Positions 12,409-25,568 of a DNA stretch of 64,000 nt are shown here, piece by piece. Source of the DNA: Synchiropus splendidus. Lineage: Eukaryota > Chordata > Actinopteri > Syngnathiformes > Callionymidae. The translations under genes and the position numbers were made by a program. The notes beneath the pieces are model-generated. The model was given only the letters and a program-made list of their open reading frames with translations, made no database searches and was not told the origin of the DNA. Each line of letters starts with the position of its first letter. The first letter of the stretch is position 1. The stretch is from the NCBI RefSeq assembly GCF_027744825.2, contig NC_071340.1, positions 875,501-939,500 on the forward strand, in the 5' to 3' direction.

Positions 12409-15400
12409 CTTATCTCAGGCTGAAAAGCGTTTTTGTGCATTGTGCCATAACTTTTCAGGAAAGCTTCAGAACATGAAATTTTAACCTCCAACTATAGCAG
12501 AAAGTGTCTTTCTAGTAGTTGCACATCAAATCTAAACTGTCTGAAGTGTTTTTCAAAAGTTATTAACACTTTTATGTTTGGCGTTCCGAAACCCACCTTA
12601 TCTCAGGCTGAAAAGCGTTTTTGTGCATTGTGCCATAACTTTTCAGGGAAGCTTCAGAACATGAAATTTTAACCTCCCACTATAGCAGAAAGGGTCTTTC
12701 TAGTAGTTGCACATCAAATCTAAACTGTCTGAAGTGTTTTTCCAAAGTTATCAACACTTTTATGTTTGGCGTTCCGAAACCCACCTTATCTCAGGCTGAA
12801 AAGCGTTTTTGTGCATTGTGCCATAACTTTTCAGGGAAGCTTCAGAACATGAAATTTTAACCTCCCACTATAGCAGAAAGGGTCTTTCTAGTAGTTGCAC
12901 ATCAAATCTAAACTGTCTGAAGTGTTTTTCCAAAGTTATCAACACTTTTATGTTTGGCGTTCCGAAACCCACCTTATCTCAGGCTGAAAAGCGTTTTTGT
13001 GCATTGTGCCATAACTTTTCAGGAAAGCTTCAGAACATGAAATTTTAACCTCCCACTATAGCAGAAAGGGTATTTCTAGTAGTTGCACATCAAATCTAAA
13101 CTGTCTGAAGTGTTTTTCCAAAGTTATTAACACTTTTATGTTTGGCGTTCCGAAACCCACCTTATCTCAGGCTGAAAAGCGTTTTTGTGCATTGTGCCAT
13201 AACTTTTCAGGGAAGCTTCAGAACATGAAATTTTAACCTCCCACTATAGCAGAAAGGGTCTTTCTAGTAGTTGCACATCAAATCTAAACTGTCTGAAGTG
13301 TTTTTCCAAAGTTATCAACACTTTTATGTTTGGCGTTCCGAAACCCACCTTATCTCAGGCTGAAAAGCGTTTTTACGCATTGTGCCATAACTTTTCAGGG
13401 AAGCTTCAGAACATGAAATTTTAACCTCCCACTATAGCAGAAAGGGTCTTTCTAGTAGTTGCACATCAAATCTAAACTGTCTGAAGTGTTTTTCCAAAGT
13501 TATCAACACTTTTATGTTTGGCGTTCCGAAACCCACCTTATCTCAGGCTGAAAAGCGTTTTTGTGCATTGTGCCATAACTTTTCAGGGAAGCTTCAGAAC
13601 ATGAAATTTTAACCTCCCACTATAGCAGAAAGGGTCTTTCTAGTAGGTGCACATCAAATCTAAGCTGTCTGAAGTGTTTTTCCAAAGTTATCAACACTTT
13701 TATGTTTGGCGTTCCGAAACCCACCTTATCTCAGGCTGAAAAGCGTTTTTGTGCATTGTGCCATAACTTTTCAGGGAAGCTTCAGAACATGAAATTTTAA
13801 CCTCCCACTATAGCAGAAAGGGTCTTTCTAGTAGTTGCACATCAAATCTAAACTGTCTGAAGTGTTTTTCCAAAGTTATCAACACTTTTATGTTTGGCGT
13901 TCCGAAACCCACCTTATCTCAGGCTGAAAAGCGTTTTTACGCATTGTGCCATAACTTTTCAGGGAAGCTTCAGAACATGAAATTTTAACCTCCCACTATA
14001 GCAGAAAGGGTCTTTCTAGTAGTTGCACATCAAATCTAAGCTGTCTGAAGTGTTTTTCAAAAGTTATCAACACTTTTATGTTTGGCGTTCCGAAACCCAC
14101 CTTATCTCAGGCTGAAAAGCGTTTTTGTGCATTGTGCCATAACTTTTCAGGAAAGCTTCAGAACATGAAATTTTAACCTCCCACTATAGCAGAAAGGGTC
14201 TTTCTAGTAGTTGCACATCAAATCTAAACTGTCTGAAGTGTTTTTCCAAAGTTATCAACACTTTTATGTTTGGCGTTCCGAAACCCACCTTATCTCAGGC
14301 TGAAAAGCGTTTTTACGCATTGTGCCATAACTTTTCAGGGAAGCTTCAGAACATGAAATTTTAACCTCCCACTATAGCAGAAAGGGTCTTTCTAGTAGGT
14401 GCAGATCAAATCTAAGCTGTCTGAAGTGTTTTTCGAAAGTTATCAACACTTTTATGTTTGGCGTTCCGAAACCCACCTTATCTCAGGCTGAAAAGCGTTT
14501 TTGTGCATTGTGCCATAACTTTTCAGGAAAGCTTCAGAACATGAAATTTTAACCTCCCACTATAGCAGAAAGGGTCTTTCTAGTAGTTGCACATCAAATC
14601 TAAACTGTCTGAAGTGTTTTTCCAAAGTTATCAACACTTTTATTTTTGGCGTTCCGAAACCCACCTTATCTCAGGCTGAAAAGCGTTTTTACGCATTGTG
14701 CCATAACTTTTCAGGGAAGCTTCAGAACATGAAATTTTAACCTCCCACTATAGCAGAAAGGGTCTTTCTAGTAGTTGCACATCAAATCTAAGCTGTCTGA
14801 AGTGTTTTTCAAAAGTTATCAACACTTTTATGTTTGGCGTTCCGAAACCCACCTTATCTCAGGCTGAAAAGCGTTTTTGTGCATTGTGCCATAACTTTTC
14901 AGGAAAGCTTCAGAACATGAAATTTTAACCTCCCACTATAGCAGAAAGGGTCTTTCTAGTAGTTGCACATCAAATCTAAACTGTCTGAAGTGTTTTTCCA
15001 AAGTTATCAACACTTTTATGTTTGGCGTTCCGAAACCCACCTTATCTCAGGCTGAAAAGCGTTTTTACGCATTGTGCCATAACTTTTCAGGGAAGCTTCA
15101 GAACATGAAATTTTAACCTCCCACTATAGCAGAAAGGGTCTTTCTAGTAGGTGCACATCAAATCTAAGCTGTCTGAAGTGTTTTTCCAAAGTTATCAACA
15201 CTTTTATGTTTGGCGTTCCGAAACCCACCTTATCTCAGGCTGAAAAGCGTTTTTGTGCATTGTGCCATAACTTTTCAGGAAAGCTTCAGAACATGAAATT
15301 TTAACCTCCCACTATAGCAGAAAGGGTCTTTCTAGTAGTTGCACATCAAATCTAAACTGTCTGAAGTGTTTTTCCAAAGTTATCAACACTTTTATGTTTG

Positions 15401-15792
15401 GCGTTCCGAAACCCACCTTATCTCAGGCTGAAAAGCGTTTTTACGCATTGTGCCATAACTTTTCAGGGAAGCTTCAGAACATGAAATTTTAACCTCCCAC
15501 TATAGCAGAAAGGGTCTTTCTAGTAGTTGCACATCAAATCTAAGCTGTCTGAAGTGTTTTTCAAAAGTTATCAACACTTTTATGTTTGGCGTTCCGAAAC
15601 CCACCTTATCTCAGGCTGAAAAGCGTTTTTGTGCATTGTGCCATAACTTTTCAGGAAAGCTTCAGAACATGAAATTTTAACCTCCCACTATAGCAGAAAG
15701 GGTCTTTCTAGTAGTTGCACATCAAATCTAAACTGTCTGAAGTGTTTTTCCAAAGTTATCAACACTTTTATGTTTGGCGTTCCGAAACCCAC
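12409..15792 (+). repeat. HOR unit U3, 18-monomer form with dimer run
   Basis: M66-M83: c11-c1-c1-c12-c1-c16-c14-c1 followed by five c3-alternating dimers (c10-c3, c19-c3, c10-c3, c15-c3, c10-c3); 3,384 bp. M66 has CTCCAACT. M76 has the private GTGCAGATC, which recurs at 42301-42488 exactly 149 monomers (28,012 bp) away. M77 has TATTTTTGG near 14642. Confidence 0.78.
13913..15792 (+). repeat. Run of five 376-bp dimers
   Basis: M74-M83 alternate strictly between a class with AC at 27-28 and the c3 class (GT, 52A). The AC partner is c10, c19, c10, c15, c10 in turn. This gives a 376-bp subrepeat inside the HOR. The same ten-monomer run recurs at 41925-43804. Confidence 0.8.
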
Positions 15793-18700
15793 CTTATCTC
15801 AGGCTGAAAAGCGTTTTTGTGCATTGTGCCATAACTTTTCAGGAAAGCTTCAGAACATGAAATTTTAACCTCCCACTATAGCAGAAAGTGTCTTTCTAGT
15901 AGTTGCACATCAAATCTAAACTGTCTGAAGTGTTTTTCAAAAGTTATTAACACTTTTATGTTTGGCGTTCCGAAACCCACCTTATCTCAGGCTGAAAAGC
16001 GTTTTTGTGCATTGTGCCATAACTTTTCAGGGAAGCTTCAGAACATGAAATTTTAACCTCCCACTATAGCAGAAAGGGTCTTTCTAGTAGTTGCACATCA
16101 AATCTAAACTGTCTGAAGTGTTTTTCCAAAGTTATCAACACTTTTATGTTTGGCGTTCCGAAACCCACCTTATCTCAGGCTGAAAAGCGTTTTTGTGCAT
16201 TGTGCCATAACTTTTCAGGGAAGCTTCAGAACATGAAATTTTAACCTCCCACTATAGCAGAAAGGGACTTTCTAGTAGTTGCACATCAAATCTAAACTGT
16301 CTGAAGTGTTTTTCCAAAGTTATCAACACTTTTATGTTTGGCGTTCCGAAACCCACCTTATCTCAGGCTGAAAAGCGTTTTTGTGCATTGTGCCATAACT
16401 TTTCAGGAAAGCTTCAGAACATGAAATTTTAACCTCCCACTATAGCAGAAAGGGTATTTCTAGTAGTTGCACATCAAATCTAAACTGTCTGAAGTGTTTT
16501 TCCAAAGTTATTAACACTTTTATGTTTGGCGTTCCGAAACCCACCTTATCTCAGGCTGAAAAGCGTTTTTGTGCATTGTGCCATAACTTTTCAGGGAAGC
16601 TTCAGAACATGAAATTTTAACCTCCCACTATAGCAGAAAGGGTCTTTCTAGTAGTTGCACATCAAATCTAAACTGTCTGAAGTGTTTTTCCAAAGTTATC
16701 AACACTTTTATGTTTGGCGTTCCGAAACCCACCTTATCTCAGGCTGAAAAGCGTTTTTACGCATTGTGCCATAACTTTTCAGGGAAGCTTCAGAACATGA
16801 AATTTTAACCTCCCACTATAGCAGAAAGGGTCTTTCTAGTAGTTGCACATCAAATCTAAACTGTCTGAAGTGTTTTTCCAAAGTTATCAACACTTTTATG
16901 TTTGGCGTTCCGAAACCCACCTTATCTCAGGCTGAAAAGCGTTTTTGTGCATTGTGCCATAACTTTTCAGGGAAGCTTCAGAACATGAAATTTTAACCTC
17001 CCACTATAGCAGAAAGGGTCTTTCTAGTAGGTGCACATCAAATCTAAGCTGTCTGAAGTGTTTTTCCAAAGTTATCAACACTTTTATGTTTGGCGTTCCG
17101 AAACCCACCTTATCTCAGGCTGAAAAGCGTTTTTGTGCATTGTGCCATAACTTTTCAGGGAAGCTTCAGAACATGAAATTTTAACCTCCCACTATAGCAG
17201 AAAGGGTCTTTCTAGTAGTTGCACATCAAATCTAAACTGTCTGAAGTGTTTTTCCAAAGTTATCAACACTTTTATGTTTGGCGTTCCGAAACCCACCTTA
17301 TCTCAGGCTGAAAAGCGTTTTTACGCATTGTGCCATAACTTTTCAGGGAAGCTTCAGAACATGAAATTTTAACCTCCCACTATAGCAGAAAGGGTCTTTC
17401 TAGTAGTTGCACATCAAATCTAAGCTGTCTGAAGTGTTTTTCAAAAGTTATCAACACTTTTATGTTTGGCGTTCCGAAACCCACCTTATCTCAGGCTGAA
17501 AAGCGTTTTTGTGCATTGTGCCATAACTTTTCAGGAAAGCTTCAGAACATGAAATTTTAACCTCCCACTATAGCAGAAAGGGTCTTTCTAGTAGTTGCAC
17601 ATCAAATCTAAACTGTCTGAAGTGTTTTTCCAAAGTTATCAACACTTTTATGTTTGGCGTTCCGAAACCCACCTTATCTCAGGCTGAAAAGCGTTTTTAC
17701 GCATTGTGCCATAACTTTTCAGGGAAGCTTCAGAACATGAAATTTTAACCTCCCACTATAGCAGAAAGGGTCTTTCTAGTAGGTGCACATCAAATCTAAG
17801 CTGTCTGAAGTGTTTTTCGAAAGTTATCAACACTTTTATGTTTGGCGTTCCGAAACCCACCTTATCTCAGGCTGAAAAGCGTTTTTGTGCATTGTGCCAT
17901 AACTTTTCAGGAAAGCTTCAGAACATGAAATTTTAACCTCCCACTATAGCAGAAAGGGTCTTTCTAGTAGTTGCACATCAAATCTAAACTGTCTGAAGTG
18001 TTTTTCCAAAGTTATCAACACTTTTATGTTTGGCGTTCCGAAACCCACCTTATCTCAGGCTGAAAAGCGTTTTTACGCATTGTGCCATAACTTTTCAGGG
18101 AAGCTTCAGAACATGAAATTTTAACCTCCCACTATAGCAGAAAGGGTCTTTCTAGTAGTTGCACATCAAATCTAAGCTGTCTGAAGTGTTTTTCAAAAGT
18201 TATCAACACTTTTATGTTTGGCGTTCCGAAACCCACCTTATCTCAGGCTGAAAAGCGTTTTTGTGCATTGTGCCATAACTTTTCAGGAAAGCTTCAGAAC
18301 ATGAAATTTTAACCTCCCACTATAGCAGAAAGGGTCTTTCTAGTAGTTGCACATCAAATCTAAACTGTCTGAAGTGTTTTTCCAAAGTTATCAACACTTT
18401 TATGTTTGGCGTTCCGAAACCCACCTTATCTCAGGCTGAAAAGCGTTTTTACGCATTGTGCCATAACTTTTCAGGGAAGCTTCAGAACATGAAATTTTAA
18501 CCTCCCACTATAGCAGAAAGGATCTTTCTAGTAGGTGCACATCAAATCTAAGCTCTCTGAAGTGTTTTTCGAAAGTTATCAACACTTTTATGTTTGGCGT
18601 TCCGAAACCCACCTTATCTCAGGCTGAAAAGCGTTTTTGTGCATTGTGCCATAACTTTTCAGGAAAGCTTCAGAACATGAAATTTTAACCTCCCACTATA

Positions 18701-19364
18701 GCAGAAAGGGTCTTTCTAGTAGTTGCACATCAAATCTAAACTGTCTGAAGTGTTTTTCCAAAGTTATTAACACTTTTATGTTTGGCGTTCCGAAACCCAC
18801 CTTATCTCAGGCTGAAAAGCGTTTTTGTGCATTGTGCCATAACTTTTCAGGGAAGCTTCAGAACATGAAATTTTAACCTCCCACTATAGCAGAAAGGGTC
18901 TTTCTAGTAGTTGCACATCAAATCTAAACTGTCTGAAGTGTCTTTCCAAAGTTATCAACACTTTTATGTTTGGCCTTCCGAAACCCACCTTATCTCAGGC
19001 TGAAAAGCGTTTTTGTGCATTGTGCCATAACTTTTCAGGAAAGCTTCAGAACATGAAATTTTAACCTCCCACTATAGCAGAAAGGGTCTTTCTAGTAGTT
19101 GCACATCAAATCTAAACTGTCTGAAGTGTTTTTCCAAAGTTATCAACACTTTTATGTTTGGCGTTCCGAAACCCACCTTATCTCAGGCTGAAAAGCGTTT
19201 TTACGCATTGTGCCATAACTTTTCAGGGAAGCTTCAGAACATGAAATTTTAACCTCCCACTATAGCAGAAAGGGTCTTTCTAGTAGGTGCACATCAAATC
19301 TAAGCTCTCTGAAGTGTTTTTCGAAAGTTATCAACACTTTTATGTTTGGCGTTCCGAAACCCAC
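15793..19364 (+). repeat. HOR unit U4, 19-monomer form
   Basis: M84-M102: c11-c1-c1-c12-c1-c16-c14-c1-c10-c3-c19-c3-c10-c3-c4-c18-c1-c3-c4; 3,572 bp. M86 carries GGGACTTTC, shared only with the monomer at 44181-44368. The last five monomers (18425-19364) form a block with an A at 98 of the first monomer and GTGTCTTTCC in the third, copied elsewhere. M100 also has GGCCTTCCG, a private G to C that removes one CpG. Confidence 0.78.
18425..19364 (+). repeat. Five-monomer marked block, copy 2
   Basis: M98-M102, same marker pair (98A then CTTTCC two monomers later) as 10905-11844 and 46249-47188. It closes HOR unit U4. Confidence 0.82.
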
Positions 19365-22184
19365 CTTATCTCAGGCTGAAAAGCGTTTTTGTGCATTGTG
19401 CCATAACTTTTCAGGAAAGCTTCAGAACATGAAATTTTAACCTCCCACTATAGCAGAAAGTGTCTTTCTAGTAGTTGCACATCAAATCTAAACTGTCTGA
19501 AGTGTTTTTCAAAAGTTATTAACACTTTTATGTTTGGCGTTCCGAAACCCACCTTATCTCAGGCTGAAAAGCGTTTTTGTGCATTGTGCCATAACTTTTC
19601 AGGGAAGCTTCAGAACATGAAATTTTAACCTCCCACTATAGCAGAAAGGGTCTTTCTAGTAGTTGCACATCAAATCTAAACTGTCTGAAGTGTTTTTCCA
19701 AAGTTATCAACACTTTTATGTTTGGCGTTCCGAAACCCACCTTATCTCAGGCTGAAAAGCGTTTTTGTGCATTGTGCCATAACTTTTCAGGGAAGCTTCA
19801 GAACATGAAATTTTAACCTCCCACTATAGCAGAAAGGGTCTTTCTAGTAGTTGCACATCAAATCTAAACTGTCTGAAGTGTTTTTCCAAAGTTATCAACA
19901 CTTTTATGTTTGGCGTTCCGAAACCCACCTTATCTCAGGCTGAAAAGCGTTTTTGTGCATTGTGCCATAACTTTTCAGGAAAGCTTCAGAACATGAAATT
20001 TTAACCTCCCACTATAGCAGAAAGGGTATTTCTAGTAGTTGCACATCAAATCTAAACTGTCTGAAGTGTTTTTCCAAAGTTATTAACACTTTTATGTTTG
20101 GCGTTCCGAAACCCACCTTATCTCAGGCTGAAAAGCGTTTTTGTGCATTGTGCCATAACTTTTCAGGGAAGCTTCAGAACATGAAATTTTAACCTCCCAC
20201 TATAGCAGAAAGGGTCTTTCTAGTAGTTGCACATCAAATCTAAACTGTCTGAAGTGTTTTTCCAAAGTTATCAACACTTTTATGTTTGGCGTTCCGAAAC
20301 CCACCTTATCTCAGGCTGAAAAGCGTTTTTACGCATTGTGCCATAACTTTTCAGGGAAGCTTCAGAACATGAAATTTTAACCTCCCACTATAGCAGAAAG
20401 GGTCTTTCTAGTAGTTGCACATCAAATCTAAACTGTCTGAAGTGTTTTTCCAAAGTTATCAACACTTTTATGTTTGGCGTTCCGAAACCCACCTTATCTC
20501 AGGCTGAAAAGCGTTTTTGTGCATTGTGCCATAACTTTTCAGGGAAGCTTCAGAACATGAAATTTTAACCTCCCACTATAGCAGAAAGGGTCTTTCTAGT
20601 AGGTGCACATCAAATCTAAGCTGTCTGAAGTGTTTTTCCAAAGTTATCAACACTTTTATGTTTGGCGTTCCGAAACCCACCTTATCTCAGGCTGAAAAGC
20701 GTTTTTGTGCATTGTGCCATAACTTTTCAGGGAAGCTTCAGAACATGAAATTTTAACCTCCCACTATAGCAGAAAGGGTCTTTCTAGTAGTTGCACATCA
20801 AATCTAAACTGTCTGAAGTGTTTTTCCAAAGTTATCAACACTTTTATGTTTGGCGTTCCGAAACCCACTTTATCTCAGGCTGAAAGGCGTTTTTACGCAT
20901 TGTGCCATAACTTTTCAGGGAAGCTTCAGAACATGAAATTTTAACCTCCCACAATAGCAGAAAGGGTCTTTCTAGTAGTTGCACATCAAATCTAAGCTGT
21001 CTGAAGTGTTTTTCAAAAGTTATCAACACTTTTATGTTTGGCGTTCCGAAACCCACCTTATCTCAGGCTGAAAAGCGTTTTTGTGCATTGTGCCATAACT
21101 TTTCAGGAAAGCTTCAGAACATGAAATTTTAACCTCCCACTATAGCAGAAAGGGTCTTTCTAGTAGTTGCACATCAAATCTAAACTGTCTGAAGTGTTTT
21201 TCCAAAGTTATCAACACTTTTATGTTTGGCGTTCCGAAACCCACCTTATCTCAGGCTGAAAAGCGTTTTTACGCATTGTGCCATAACTTTTCAGGGAAGC
21301 TTCAGAACATGAAATTTTAACCTCCCACTATAGCAGAAAGGGTCTTTCTAGTAGGTGCACATCAAATCTAAGCTGTCTGAAGTGTTTTTCGAAAGTTATC
21401 AACACTTTTATGTTTGGCGTTCCGAAACCCACCTTATCTCAGACTGAAAAGCGTTTTTGTGCATTGTGCCATAACTTTTCAGGAAAGCTTCAGAACATGA
21501 AATTTTAACCTCCCACTATAGCAGAAAGGGTCTTTCTAGTAGTTGCACATCAAATCTAAACTGTCTGAAGTGTTTTTCCAAAGTTATCAACACTTTTATG
21601 TTTGGCGTTCCGAAACCCACCTTATCTCAGGCTGAAAAGCGTTTTTGTGCATTGTGCCATAACTTTTCAGGGAAGCTTCAGAACATGAAATTTTAACCTC
21701 CCACTATAGCAGAAAGGGTCTTTCTAGTAGTTGCACATCAAATCTAAGCTGTCTGAAGTGTTTTTCAAAAGTTATCAACACTTTTATGTTTGGCGTTCCG
21801 AAACCCACCTTATCTCAGGCTGAAAAGCGTTTTTGTGCATTGTGCCATAACTTTTCAGGAAAGCTTCAGAACATGAAATTTTAACCTCCCACTATAGCAG
21901 AAAGGGTCTTTCTAGTAGTTGCACATCAAATCTAAACTGTCTGAAGTGTTTTTCCAAAGTTATCAACACTTTTATGTTTGGCGTTCCGAAACCCACCTTA
22001 TCTCAGGCTGAAAAGCGTTTTTACGCATTGTGCCATAACTTTTCAGGGAAGCTTCAGAACATGAAATTTTAACCTCCCACTATAGCAGAAAGGGTCTTTC
22101 TAGTAGGTGCACATCAAATCTAAGCTCTCTGAAGTGTTTTTCGAAAGTTATCAACACTTTTATGTTTGGCGTTCCGAAACCCAC
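19365..22184 (+). repeat. HOR unit U5, canonical 15-mer (2,820 bp)
   Basis: M103-M117: c11-c1-c1-c12-c1-c16-c14-c1-c10-c3-c19-c3-c2-c3-c4. M111 (20869-21056) carries three private changes: C1T giving CACTTTATC across the boundary, A18G (GAAAGGCG) and T85A (CACAATAGC). M114 has G11A (CTCAGACTG). All four changes recur at +2,820 bp. Every line I compared between this unit and 22185-25004 was identical, so the two look like a very recent tandem duplication. Confidence 0.9.
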
Positions 22185-25100
22185 CTTATCTCAGGCTGAA
22201 AAGCGTTTTTGTGCATTGTGCCATAACTTTTCAGGAAAGCTTCAGAACATGAAATTTTAACCTCCCACTATAGCAGAAAGTGTCTTTCTAGTAGTTGCAC
22301 ATCAAATCTAAACTGTCTGAAGTGTTTTTCAAAAGTTATTAACACTTTTATGTTTGGCGTTCCGAAACCCACCTTATCTCAGGCTGAAAAGCGTTTTTGT
22401 GCATTGTGCCATAACTTTTCAGGGAAGCTTCAGAACATGAAATTTTAACCTCCCACTATAGCAGAAAGGGTCTTTCTAGTAGTTGCACATCAAATCTAAA
22501 CTGTCTGAAGTGTTTTTCCAAAGTTATCAACACTTTTATGTTTGGCGTTCCGAAACCCACCTTATCTCAGGCTGAAAAGCGTTTTTGTGCATTGTGCCAT
22601 AACTTTTCAGGGAAGCTTCAGAACATGAAATTTTAACCTCCCACTATAGCAGAAAGGGTCTTTCTAGTAGTTGCACATCAAATCTAAACTGTCTGAAGTG
22701 TTTTTCCAAAGTTATCAACACTTTTATGTTTGGCGTTCCGAAACCCACCTTATCTCAGGCTGAAAAGCGTTTTTGTGCATTGTGCCATAACTTTTCAGGA
22801 AAGCTTCAGAACATGAAATTTTAACCTCCCACTATAGCAGAAAGGGTATTTCTAGTAGTTGCACATCAAATCTAAACTGTCTGAAGTGTTTTTCCAAAGT
22901 TATTAACACTTTTATGTTTGGCGTTCCGAAACCCACCTTATCTCAGGCTGAAAAGCGTTTTTGTGCATTGTGCCATAACTTTTCAGGGAAGCTTCAGAAC
23001 ATGAAATTTTAACCTCCCACTATAGCAGAAAGGGTCTTTCTAGTAGTTGCACATCAAATCTAAACTGTCTGAAGTGTTTTTCCAAAGTTATCAACACTTT
23101 TATGTTTGGCGTTCCGAAACCCACCTTATCTCAGGCTGAAAAGCGTTTTTACGCATTGTGCCATAACTTTTCAGGGAAGCTTCAGAACATGAAATTTTAA
23201 CCTCCCACTATAGCAGAAAGGGTCTTTCTAGTAGTTGCACATCAAATCTAAACTGTCTGAAGTGTTTTTCCAAAGTTATCAACACTTTTATGTTTGGCGT
23301 TCCGAAACCCACCTTATCTCAGGCTGAAAAGCGTTTTTGTGCATTGTGCCATAACTTTTCAGGGAAGCTTCAGAACATGAAATTTTAACCTCCCACTATA
23401 GCAGAAAGGGTCTTTCTAGTAGGTGCACATCAAATCTAAGCTGTCTGAAGTGTTTTTCCAAAGTTATCAACACTTTTATGTTTGGCGTTCCGAAACCCAC
23501 CTTATCTCAGGCTGAAAAGCGTTTTTGTGCATTGTGCCATAACTTTTCAGGGAAGCTTCAGAACATGAAATTTTAACCTCCCACTATAGCAGAAAGGGTC
23601 TTTCTAGTAGTTGCACATCAAATCTAAACTGTCTGAAGTGTTTTTCCAAAGTTATCAACACTTTTATGTTTGGCGTTCCGAAACCCACTTTATCTCAGGC
23701 TGAAAGGCGTTTTTACGCATTGTGCCATAACTTTTCAGGGAAGCTTCAGAACATGAAATTTTAACCTCCCACAATAGCAGAAAGGGTCTTTCTAGTAGTT
23801 GCACATCAAATCTAAGCTGTCTGAAGTGTTTTTCAAAAGTTATCAACACTTTTATGTTTGGCGTTCCGAAACCCACCTTATCTCAGGCTGAAAAGCGTTT
23901 TTGTGCATTGTGCCATAACTTTTCAGGAAAGCTTCAGAACATGAAATTTTAACCTCCCACTATAGCAGAAAGGGTCTTTCTAGTAGTTGCACATCAAATC
24001 TAAACTGTCTGAAGTGTTTTTCCAAAGTTATCAACACTTTTATGTTTGGCGTTCCGAAACCCACCTTATCTCAGGCTGAAAAGCGTTTTTACGCATTGTG
24101 CCATAACTTTTCAGGGAAGCTTCAGAACATGAAATTTTAACCTCCCACTATAGCAGAAAGGGTCTTTCTAGTAGGTGCACATCAAATCTAAGCTGTCTGA
24201 AGTGTTTTTCGAAAGTTATCAACACTTTTATGTTTGGCGTTCCGAAACCCACCTTATCTCAGACTGAAAAGCGTTTTTGTGCATTGTGCCATAACTTTTC
24301 AGGAAAGCTTCAGAACATGAAATTTTAACCTCCCACTATAGCAGAAAGGGTCTTTCTAGTAGTTGCACATCAAATCTAAACTGTCTGAAGTGTTTTTCCA
24401 AAGTTATCAACACTTTTATGTTTGGCGTTCCGAAACCCACCTTATCTCAGGCTGAAAAGCGTTTTTGTGCATTGTGCCATAACTTTTCAGGGAAGCTTCA
24501 GAACATGAAATTTTAACCTCCCACTATAGCAGAAAGGGTCTTTCTAGTAGTTGCACATCAAATCTAAGCTGTCTGAAGTGTTTTTCAAAAGTTATCAACA
24601 CTTTTATGTTTGGCGTTCCGAAACCCACCTTATCTCAGGCTGAAAAGCGTTTTTGTGCATTGTGCCATAACTTTTCAGGAAAGCTTCAGAACATGAAATT
24701 TTAACCTCCCACTATAGCAGAAAGGGTCTTTCTAGTAGTTGCACATCAAATCTAAACTGTCTGAAGTGTTTTTCCAAAGTTATCAACACTTTTATGTTTG
24801 GCGTTCCGAAACCCACCTTATCTCAGGCTGAAAAGCGTTTTTACGCATTGTGCCATAACTTTTCAGGGAAGCTTCAGAACATGAAATTTTAACCTCCCAC
24901 TATAGCAGAAAGGGTCTTTCTAGTAGGTGCACATCAAATCTAAGCTCTCTGAAGTGTTTTTCGAAAGTTATCAACACTTTTATGTTTGGCGTTCCGAAAC
25001 CCACCTTATCTCAGGCTGAAAAGCGTTTTTGTGCATTGTGCCATAACTTTTCAGGAAAGCTTCAGAACATGAAATTTTAACCTCCCACTATAGCAGAAAG

Positions 25101-25568
25101 TGTCTTTCTAGTAGTTGCACATCAAATCTAAACTGTCTGAAGTGTTTTTCCAAAGTTATCAACACTTTTATGTTTGGCGTTCCGAAACCCACCTTATCTC
25201 AGGCTGAAAAGCGTTTTTGTGCATTGTGCCATAACTTTTCAGGAAAGCTTCAGAACATGAAATTTTAACCTCCCACTATAGCAGAAAGGGTCTTTCTAGT
25301 AGTTGCACATCAAATCTAAACTGTCTGAAGTGTTTTTCCAAAGTTATCAACACTTTTATGTTTGGCGTTCCGAAACCCACCTTATCTCAGGCTGAAAAGC
25401 GTTTTTACGCATTGTGCCATAACTTTTCAGGGAAGCTTCAGAACATGAAATTTTAACCTCCCACTATAGCAGAAAGGGTCTTTCTAGTAGGTGCACATCA
25501 AATCTAAGCTCTCTGAAGTGTTTTTCGAAAGTTATCAACACTTTTATGTTTGGCGTTCCGAAACCCAC
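22185..25568 (+). repeat. HOR unit U6, 15-mer plus 3-monomer extension
   Basis: M118-M132 repeat the canonical 15-mer, with the private markers at 23689 (GAAAGGCG, CACAATAGC) and 24253 (CAGACTG). They are followed by c5-c3-c4 (M133-M135), giving 18 monomers and 3,384 bp. Identity with U5 ends in M133, where AAGTGTC is shared but the CAAAAG/ATTAAC right half of c11 is replaced by CCAAAG/ATCAAC. Confidence 0.9.
25005..25568 (+). repeat. Three-monomer extension c5-c3-c4 (564 bp)
   Basis: M133-M135 separate the 15-mer at 22185-25004 from the next c11. The trio ends c3-c4 exactly as the 15-mer does, so it could be an unequal-exchange gain in which c5 replaces c2. The same trio follows the core at 28389-28952, and part of it (c5-c3) follows at 31773 and 52077. 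Confidence 0.85.
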
